Assembly (NCBI GenBank): GCA_002308515.1
Contig: DBVN01000104.1
Location: 1-5,947 of the forward strand
DNA: 5,947 nt
Reading direction: 5' to 3'
DNA from: Verrucomicrobia bacterium UBA1263
GTDB taxonomy: Bacteria; Verrucomicrobiota; Verrucomicrobiia; Limisphaerales; UBA1412
Made by a program: the position numbers and the translations under genes. This document shows, in pieces, positions 1 to 4,850 of this stretch. The notes below the pieces were generated by a model. That model searched no databases, was not told where the DNA came from, and saw only the letters and a program-made list of their open reading frames with translations. How positions within the stretch are numbered: position 1 is the first letter of the stretch; every line of letters starts with the position of its first letter.

Positions 1-618
1 CGTCTGAAGAATGCCCGTGTGGAGTCGGGCTGTCTGGTGATCGAGACTCACAAGGAGTCCTACGAGGGGATGGACTATACCTCGGCCAGTGTTATGAGCA
101 AGGGCAAAGCGGCGTGGGGCTATGGCCGTGTGGAGATCCTGGCCAAGCTGCCGGGCGGCCGGGGCATCTGGCCGGCGCTGTGGATGCTGAATACCAAGGG
201 CGGCTGGCCCAAAGGCGGTGAGATAGACATCATGGAGCTGGTGGGGTATGAGCCTAACAATATCTATTGCACGGTACATACTTATGACACTTATGTGAAC
301 AAGAAGACCGACGGTCAGAGCAATCATATCAGTCTGGATACGCCGCAGAACGGCTTCCATCTGTATGCCGTGGAACGCTATCCGGACCGGATGGACTTCT
401 ATGTGGACGATGTGAAGGTGCTTTCCTATCCCAAGAAGGAAAACACGATCGAGTCCTGGCCGTTCGACGGCAAGTTCTATCTGATCATGAACATTGCTTA
501 CGGCGGTGCCTGGGGCGGTGTCAAGGGTGTGGATCCCAGCGCGTTACCACAGCAGATGGTGATAGACTACGTCCGCATGTATGAGGAAAAGAAGGAGGCC
601 GAACCCGCGGCGAAGTGA
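1..618 (+). CDS. Family 16 glycoside hydrolase (laminarinase/beta-glucanase type), 5'-truncated
   Basis: The reading frame is open from base 1, so the start, any signal peptide and the first part of the domain lie outside the window; 205 codons remain. The retained part covers most of a GH16 beta-jelly-roll. The hallmark catalytic motif GEIDIME is encoded around 217-237. By family knowledge the first Glu (codon 220-222) is the nucleophile, the Asp assists, and the last Glu (235-237) is the acid/base; all three are present. Other family signatures are GRVEILAKLPGGRGIWPALWM upstream (split here as GRVEILAKLP and GRGIWPALWM), the TVHTY strand, the FYVDD segment, and the closing IDYVRMYE strand. 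The protein ends in a short charged tail, KKEAEPAAK, with no trailing binding module. The stop is doubled (TGA at 616 then TAA). Likely an exported endo-hydrolase of beta-1,3 or mixed-linkage glucans; the exact substrate is inference. A GTG at 19 is internal, not the start. Confidence 0.93.
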   Translation, partial: RLKNARVESGCLVIETHKESYEGMDYTSASVMSKGKAAWGYGRVEILAKLPGGRGIWPALWMLNTKGGWPKGGEIDIMELVGYEPNNIYCTVHTYDTYVNKKTDGQSNHISLDTPQNGFHLYAVERYPDRMDFYVDDVKVLSYPKKENTIESWPFDGKFYLIMNIAYGGAWGGVKGVDPSALPQQMVIDYVRMYEEKKEAEPAAK

Positions 619-635
619 TAACTGGCTGTCGTGTA

Positions 636-656
636 GATACGTATCAGCTCAAGAGC
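636..656. promoter_or_regulatory. Two adjacent short dyads upstream of the symporter promoter
   Basis: Seen directly: a perfect 10-base palindrome GATACGTATC at 636-645, followed one base later by GCTCAAGAGC at 647-656 (4-bp arms, 2-base centre). They lie 10-30 bases upstream of a consensus -35 hexamer, where an activator or dimeric regulator could bind. No family of regulator is recognised, and dyads this short can occur by chance. Neither is followed by a T-tract, so a terminator for the hydrolase gene is not supported. Confidence 0.25.
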
Positions 657-666
657 GAGCGTGTGA

Positions 667-695
667 TTGACAATGCGTTGTGAATGAGTCAAAAT
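667..695 (+). promoter_or_regulatory. Putative sigma70-type promoter for the symporter gene
   Basis: A perfect -35 hexamer TTGACA at 667-672 is separated by exactly 17 bases from CAAAAT at 690-695, which matches TATAAT at four of six positions, including the important second A and final T. Transcription would begin near 702, giving a leader of about 28 bases before the ATG at 730. The position in a 111-base intergenic gap supports it. The -10 is imperfect and housekeeping promoter rules may differ in this phylum, so this is a prediction only. Confidence 0.4.
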
Positions 696-704
696 AAAGG
701 GCTG

Positions 705-720
705 TTGCATTTTTTTGCAA
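705..720 (+). other. Small T-loop hairpin just before the symporter start
   Basis: TTGCA at 705-709 pairs with TGCAA at 716-720 around six T residues, giving a 5-bp stem that ends nine bases before the ATG at 730. It would sit in the mRNA leader if the promoter at 667-695 is used. It is weak thermodynamically and could simply reflect an AT-rich leader. Confidence 0.25.
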
Positions 721-729
721 TTATCATAT

Positions 730-2280
730 ATGGAAAACTCAGGTGCTTTTTCTAATCATACGTTGCTCTATACGGGCATTGTTTGTGCCTATGTACTGGT
801 CATGCTCTGCATAGGATATTGGTGTATGAAGCGGACCCACAATGTGGGGGACTTTTTCCTGGGAAACCGTTCGCTGGGTCCCTGGATGAGCGCTTTCGCT
901 TACGGGACCAGTTATTTCTCCGCCGTTATTTTCATTGGTTATGCCGGTAAATTAGGCTGGGGCTTTGGTGTCCAGACTCTCTGGATCGTTGTGGGCAATA
1001 CTTTGATAGGGACTGTCTTGGCCTGGCTGGTGCTGGCTAAGCGAACGCGTGTGATGACGGCGCGTCTCAACGCGATGACGATGCCTGAGTTTATGGCGGA
1101 ACGCTACGGGAGCAAGCCGATGAAAGTGCTTTCCGGCATCACGATCTTCTGTCTCTTAGTGCCTTATTCCGCGTCGGTTTACATGGGACTGAGCTACCTG
1201 TTCCAGAAGACTATGGGGCTGGGTTACAGCGACGCGTTGATATTCCTGGCTGTGCTGACCGGTGTCTATCTGGTGATGGGCGGTTATTTCGCGGTGGCCG
1301 TGAGCGATTTCATCCGCGGTCTGGTGGAGTTCCTGGGAGTGATGCTGATGGTCTATCTGCTCATCCACATGAAGGGCGGTCTGGCTACCACGTTCCATCA
1401 GCTGTGCGCCCCGGTCAATATGCCGGATCTGTTCACGCCGGATGGAGCCTTGAAGTCGGCGGCCGACAGCGGGGGATTGTTCGCCGGGTGGCTGATCCTG
1501 GTTTCGCTGGTCTTTATCACGAGCTTTGGCCCGTGGGCGCTGCCTCAGATGGTGCAGAAGTTCTACTCCATGAAGGATGAACGGGATGTGATGAGGATCG
1601 TTTTCATTGCCGGTACACTTTCCCTGATCCTTTCTTTCGGTGCTTATTACACAGGCGCGCTGACACACTTGTTCTTCCCCTCAGCGGAGGATCTGGCACC
1701 GATCATGACCGAAAGCGGCAAGCTGAATCTGGATATCCTGATTCCTCACTTTATTGTAACGTATGTTCCTGCCTGGCTGGTTCTTCTGATCCTACTGCTG
1801 GTCTTTTCGGCCTCCATGTCCAGTCTTTCCTCACTGGTGCTGGTCTCCAGCTCGGCTATCGCCATTGATATCTACGGGACTTTCTCCACACTGGAGCAGA
1901 AAAAGAAAGAAAAGCGCACCATGCTCTATATGAGATTGTTGTGCGCGTTGTTCGTGCTGGTCTCATTGCTGCTGGCTCTGGTGAAGATCAATTTTATCGT
2001 GAACCTGATGGTGATCGCCTGGGGCGCGCTGGGCGGCGCGTTTCTGGCTCCGTATGTCTATGGTCTGTTCTGGAAACGGACGACCAAGGCAGGTGCTTAT
2101 GCCGGAATGATTTCCGGTTTGGGTATTTCCATTGTTTTGTTTATTAAGTGGGGCAGTCCGGGCATCCCGGTGGCGGGTGCCATTTCGATGATCGTGCCCA
2201 TGATCGTAGTGCCGGTGGTGAGTCTGATGACTCCGTCTCCGGATCAGAAACTGATAGACAAAGCTTTTGGCGGAAAATAA
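730..2280 (+). CDS. Sodium:solute symporter family (SSS) transporter
   Basis: Encodes 516 residues, normal for the SSS family (proline, pantothenate, sugar and other Na+-coupled uptake systems) of the inner membrane. About 13 hydrophobic segments can be counted, the canonical SSS number. Recognisable family features: the N-terminal DFFLGNRSLGPWMSA loop, the GGYFAVAVSDFIRG segment near residue 185, the Na+-site region FSASMSSLSS around 359-368 with the serine pair at 364-365, the following SSSAIAIDIY, and LFWKRTTKAGAYAGM near 446, which resembles the second SSS signature. A frame-compatible TTG exists at 715, but ATG 730 is preferred because it is a standard start and the extra five residues add nothing conserved. 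No Shine-Dalgarno lies at normal spacing; AAAGGG at 696-701 is 28 bases away. Substrate is unknown; the hydrolase upstream makes a sugar possible, but that is only contextual. Confidence 0.95.
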   Translation: MENSGAFSNHTLLYTGIVCAYVLVMLCIGYWCMKRTHNVGDFFLGNRSLGPWMSAFAYGTSYFSAVIFIGYAGKLGWGFGVQTLWIVVGNTLIGTVLAWLVLAKRTRVMTARLNAMTMPEFMAERYGSKPMKVLSGITIFCLLVPYSASVYMGLSYLFQKTMGLGYSDALIFLAVLTGVYLVMGGYFAVAVSDFIRGLVEFLGVMLMVYLLIHMKGGLATTFHQLCAPVNMPDLFTPDGALKSAADSGGLFAGWLILVSLVFITSFGPWALPQMVQKFYSMKDERDVMRIVFIAGTLSLILSFGAYYTGALTHLFFPSAEDLAPIMTESGKLNLDILIPHFIVTYVPAWLVLLILLLVFSASMSSLSSLVLVSSSAIAIDIYGTFSTLEQKKKEKRTMLYMRLLCALFVLVSLLLALVKINFIVNLMVIAWGALGGAFLAPYVYGLFWKRTTKAGAYAGMISGLGISIVLFIKWGSPGIPVAGAISMIVPMIVVPVVSLMTPSPDQKLIDKAFGGK

Positions 2281-2325
2281 AAATTTAAAAAATTGAAAAA
2301 ATGATTTGCTCATTTGGGGCAAATC
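2274..2325. promoter_or_regulatory. A-tract run plus 7-bp hairpin between symporter and STAS genes
   Basis: From 2274 to 2302 there is only one G or C (G2295), with A-runs at 2279-2283, 2287-2292 and 2296-2301 whose starts are 8-9 bases apart. Directly after comes a perfect inverted repeat, GATTTGC at 2303-2309 and GCAAATC at 2319-2325, extendable inward by a T-G wobble. Read on the minus strand, this is a stem followed by a T-rich tract, the layout of an intrinsic terminator. Read on the plus strand, no T-tract follows. It may block antisense transcription into the symporter gene, be curved promoter-proximal DNA, or act in the STAS leader. Confidence 0.4.
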
Positions 2326-2341
2326 GAGTGTACTTGTTGCG

Positions 2342-3031
2342 ATGCAGATCGAAGTAAGCGAGATGTTAGGTGCGGCCCACATGAAAGTGGAAGGCCGTTT
2401 GAACGCGGATGTAGTGTCTGATTTTGAATCACGCTGCAATGCCGTCCTGAGTCAGTACGGGAACCAGATCGTCCTGGATTTCTCCAATCTGGAATATCTC
2501 AGTTCGGCGGGGCTTTGCGGCATTCTTTCCATTGGAAAGAAGGTCAAAGCTTTGAACGGCAAAATCTTTTTGTGTGTTCCTCCCGGCACGGTCCATCAAA
2601 TCCTGGAGCTGTCCGGCTTCAATCAGATGTTCCCCATTTTCACCAAGCTGGAAGACGTAATGAAACAGTTGGGGCAGAAGGATTTCACCTCTTCGGCGGC
2701 GATCCGCAGTGATTCGACCAATAAGGTCAGGATCATCAGCGTGAGCGGTCGTGTGGACGCGGAGCGCGTGCCTGAGTTCAAATCTTATTACGAGCCGCTG
2801 TTAGAAGCTGGCAACCGGAACTTTGTTTTCAATTTTGCCGAGGTGGAATATATGAGTTCCGCGGGATTGTGCGCGATCCTGGCTTTGGGCAAAGAGCTTG
2901 CGTCCACTGGCGGCAAGATGGCTATTTATGTCCCCAAAGGAACAGTGCGGCACATTCTGGAGATTTCCGGTTTTGCCGATATGTTCCCGCTGTGTGATTC
3001 TGAAGAAGAAGCTGTTTGGGAAGCACTTTAA
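2342..3031 (+). CDS. Tandem double STAS-domain protein (anti-sigma-factor antagonist-like)
   Basis: Encodes 229 residues forming two STAS domains (about 1-107 and 128-229) joined by a short polar linker. STAS domains occur in anti-sigma antagonists such as SpoIIAA/RsbV, in stressosome proteins and at the end of SulP transporters; single-domain antagonists are usually about 100-120 residues. Both domains carry the loop EY(L/M)SSAGLC, with serine pairs at 54-55 and 172-173; by alignment with SpoIIAA the second serine matches the phosphorylated residue. Residues 41-100 and 159-218 align without gaps at 30 of 60 identical positions by hand count, so the protein arose by internal duplication. Cytosolic; no membrane segment or fused kinase or phosphatase. 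The start ATG 2342 is chosen because MQIEVSE begins the first strand; a TTG at 2306 would add 12 non-conserved residues. No Shine-Dalgarno is visible. No RsbW-like kinase, PP2C or sigma factor is in the window, so the partner is unknown. Confidence 0.9.
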   Translation: MQIEVSEMLGAAHMKVEGRLNADVVSDFESRCNAVLSQYGNQIVLDFSNLEYLSSAGLCGILSIGKKVKALNGKIFLCVPPGTVHQILELSGFNQMFPIFTKLEDVMKQLGQKDFTSSAAIRSDSTNKVRIISVSGRVDAERVPEFKSYYEPLLEAGNRNFVFNFAEVEYMSSAGLCAILALGKELASTGGKMAIYVPKGTVRHILEISGFADMFPLCDSEEEAVWEAL

Positions 3032-3040
3032 AGCGTTTTG

Positions 3041-3054
3041 ATTCGTAATTCGTA
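3041..3054 (+). repeat. Tandem heptamer ATTCGTA x2
   Basis: Two perfect consecutive copies of ATTCGTA fill most of the 26-base gap between the STAS stop codon and the ATG at 3058, followed by a partial copy (AT). They occupy the place where a ribosome binding site would be expected and contain no Shine-Dalgarno-like sequence. Confidence 0.75.
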
Positions 3055-3057
3055 ATC

Positions 3058-3861
3058 ATGCCTCATGTTATGAATTGTGAATTGAATTTAAGCTGCTGCA
3101 TGATTTCCGGGGCGGAAGCCCACCGGATCCGGGGCGCGCTGGAAAGCGTCCGGGGTTTGGCATCGGAAATCATTGTTGTTTTAAATGAGGATGTTGCCGA
3201 TGGTACCGATCGCATCGCCGGAGAATACGGGGCCAAAGTTTATCGCGAACCATGGAAGGGGCACATCGCCCAGAAGAACAGCGCGGCCGAAAAAGCCTCT
3301 CAGCCCTGGATACTGGGGCTGGACGCGGATGAAGTCGTTTCAGAGGAACTGCGCGCGGAGATCATCCGCACTCTTCAGGATCCTTCAAAGACTTCCGCTT
3401 TTGACGCTTTTGAGTTCCCTCGGCTGACCCGGCTGGAAGGACGCTGGATCCGTCACGGCGACTGGTACCCGGATCGTCAGCTTCGCTTGTGGAAGCGGGG
3501 ACATGCCCGCTGGGGAGGGATCAATCCTCATGACCATCTACAGGTGGACGGAAAGATCGGCCGTCTCAAATCGAATCTGCTTCACTACACCAGTGAAAGC
3601 CTGGATAAGATGATCGCCAAGATCGCTCCTTACAGCCAGGCATTTGTGAAAAATTTCCATGATTCCGGCAAAAGGCCGAGCATCCTGGATCTCGGTTTCA
3701 GGCCCTTTTATCGTTTTTTCCGCGGATATATCTTGAAATTAGGCTTTTTAGACGGCTGGCAGGGGTATTTCATCGCGTGGATCGCCGGGTTCGCGGCGGC
3801 TGTCCGCTACAGCAAAACCTTCATTCCTCCGAAGTCAGATAAGAAGGACACTCCGTCATGA
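3058..3861 (+). CDS. WaaE/KdtX-like family 2 glycosyltransferase
   Basis: Encodes 267 residues, close to the usual length for WaaE/KdtX-type GT2 enzymes, which add a sugar to the lipopolysaccharide inner core at the cytosolic face of the inner membrane. The N-terminal nucleotide-binding strand is LSCCMISGAEAHRI, then EIIVVLNEDVADGTDRIA. The DADE motif at 89-92 is the metal/nucleotide-sugar site. The family block HGDWYPDRQLRLWKRG is at 133-148, followed by INPHDHL and LLHYTSESL. A hydrophobic C-terminal stretch at about 231-254 suggests membrane association. The usual Asn-Glu after the first strand appears as Gly-Ala-Glu, a variant. The start is uncertain: ATG 3058 or ATG 3070 both precede the conserved strand, and neither has a Shine-Dalgarno. 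It heads a three-gene glycosyltransferase operon and overlaps the next gene by ATGA. The exact donor and acceptor are not determinable; a lipid or exopolysaccharide pathway is an alternative. Confidence 0.88.
   Translation: MPHVMNCELNLSCCMISGAEAHRIRGALESVRGLASEIIVVLNEDVADGTDRIAGEYGAKVYREPWKGHIAQKNSAAEKASQPWILGLDADEVVSEELRAEIIRTLQDPSKTSAFDAFEFPRLTRLEGRWIRHGDWYPDRQLRLWKRGHARWGGINPHDHLQVDGKIGRLKSNLLHYTSESLDKMIAKIAPYSQAFVKNFHDSGKRPSILDLGFRPFYRFFRGYILKLGFLDGWQGYFIAWIAGFAAAVRYSKTFIPPKSDKKDTPS
3071..3084 (+). repeat. Tandem heptamer TGAATTG x2 within the 5' coding region
   Basis: Two perfect consecutive copies of TGAATTG, then AATT, sit within codons 5-9 of the glycosyltransferase if ATG 3058 is the start. 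Together with the ATTCGTA pair 16 bases upstream they make an AT-rich repetitive patch that spans the start codon, in contrast to the GC-richer gene body. Confidence 0.6.
3842..3848 (+). promoter_or_regulatory. Ribosome binding site of the second GT2 gene
   Basis: AGAAGGA lies 9 bases before ATG 3858, inside the end of the preceding gene. It is a good Shine-Dalgarno match and fixes the start at the ATGA overlap. Confidence 0.7.
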
Positions 3862-4847
3862 GTCTGCCCCTTTGTTCACTGGTCATCGTTACCTATAATC
3901 AGGAGGCTTTTATCCGGCAGACACTCCAAGCCGCTTTTGCCCAGACCTATCCTCATTTGGAGATCGTCGTTTCTGATGATGCCAGCACGGATCGGACCTG
4001 GGAAATCGTTCAGGCCGAGGCCGCTTCCTATGCCGGACCGCATCGCCTGACGCTGAACCGCAACGAACGCAATCTGGGGATCGGCGGCGGCGCGGGCAAG
4101 GCAATCCAGCTGGCCGCGGGGGAGATCCTCGTTTGGAATGACGGGGATGACATTTCACTGCCGAACCGGGTCCAGTGTATCGTAGATTTTTTTGAGAAAC
4201 AGGGATCTCAGACGATGATGGTCTGGAGCCGTCACGAGCCGATAGATTCGGACGGAAAAGTTTTAGGCGTTTACAAGAATTTTGAGAAAGATGTCCGTAA
4301 AAAAGCCCGTACCCTGGCGGATGTCCGCCGACGGATACGGATCCCATTTGGAGCGGTGACCGCCTGGAGACGTGTGGTTTCGGATATGTTCTCACCGATC
4401 CCGCCCGCGTTTGGCGGCTGGGATAATATCATCGCTTTCAGGGCATTGCTGATGGGAAAGATCGCTCCGCTGCCGGAGGTGCTGGTGCAGTACCGGACTC
4501 ACAATGCCAGCACGACCAACGCGCCCGCAGCGGATGATCTGGTGAAGGACTACCGCAAGCGAGCGATCCACCGGGATGCCTGGTTCGTTCAGGCTTATTC
4601 GCAATATCTTATTGATCTGCATCAGGTTTTAAGAGTATCTCCGGAACGCCGTTCCGAGCTGCTGCGCATCGAGAGGCTGATCATTTCACTAATCAAAAAG
4701 TGGAGCGTTTCTTATGAGATCATGACCGCTTTTCCCCGTCTTTCTTTGGGGATGCTGGTTCGGACGCTGCCCTGGCCGGAATTCTACCGGTATTTTCTGC
4801 TGGCACCGCTTTACCGCTTAGGGCTTTACAAGAGGAGAAAGGGATAG
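3858..4847 (+). CDS. Family 2 glycosyltransferase (GT-A fold)
   Basis: Encodes 329 residues. Opens with the standard GT2 strand LCSLVIVTYNQEAFIRQTL, then IVVSDDASTDRTWEIV at about 36-51, where the Asp pair binds the nucleotide. The metal-binding DXD-type motif is WNDGDD at 93-98. GGWDN at 186-190 occupies the usual catalytic-base region (often ED in relatives), followed by LVQYRTHNAS near 209-218, a conserved GT2 closing segment. About 100 residues beyond the catalytic domain form a basic, partly hydrophobic tail ending in YKRRKG, possibly contacting the membrane. The start codon shares ATGA with the stop of the upstream WaaE-like gene, so translation is probably coupled, and an AGAAGGA site precedes it. 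It likely transfers one sugar in the same surface-glycan pathway; donor and acceptor cannot be told from the sequence. Confidence 0.93.
   Translation: MSLPLCSLVIVTYNQEAFIRQTLQAAFAQTYPHLEIVVSDDASTDRTWEIVQAEAASYAGPHRLTLNRNERNLGIGGGAGKAIQLAAGEILVWNDGDDISLPNRVQCIVDFFEKQGSQTMMVWSRHEPIDSDGKVLGVYKNFEKDVRKKARTLADVRRRIRIPFGAVTAWRRVVSDMFSPIPPAFGGWDNIIAFRALLMGKIAPLPEVLVQYRTHNASTTNAPAADDLVKDYRKRAIHRDAWFVQAYSQYLIDLHQVLRVSPERRSELLRIERLIISLIKKWSVSYEIMTAFPRLSLGMLVRTLPWPEFYRYFLLAPLYRLGLYKRRKG
4834..4843 (+). promoter_or_regulatory. Ribosome binding site of the GT4 gene
   Basis: The purine-rich stretch GGAGAAAGGG ends 7 bases before ATG 4851; AAAGGG (4838-4843) is at ideal spacing, with GGAG at 4834-4837 as an alternative. 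It lies in the last codons of the preceding gene and supports the 4851 start. Confidence 0.65.
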
Positions 4848-4850
4848 GCG

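Noticed and set aside
619..660. Intrinsic terminator after the hydrolase gene
   Set aside because: The two dyads are short and neither is followed by a T-run.
1156..1668. 170-codon minus-strand open frame opposite the symporter
   Set aside because: It is rich in His, Gln and Arg with no recognisable motif and is the antisense of a well-supported membrane protein; a shadow frame.
1941..2147. 68-codon plus-strand frame inside the symporter
   Set aside because: It overlaps conserved symporter coding sequence in another frame and has no start signal or recognisable domain.
2315..2340. Sigma54-like promoter (TGG...TTGC) before the STAS gene
   Set aside because: The distance between the GG and GC elements is about twice what sigma54 promoters require, and no other window in either leader fits.
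2301..2357. 18-codon leader peptide starting at ATG 2301 and overlapping the STAS start
   Set aside because: The A-rich stretch in front of the ATG looks like an initiation region and the overlap could couple translation, but the peptide has no informative composition and the ATG falls at the base of the hairpin; too weak to annotate.
3910..4395. 161-codon minus-strand open frame
   Set aside because: Rich in Pro, Arg and Ser, antisense to the GT2 catalytic domain; explained by codon bias of the real gene.
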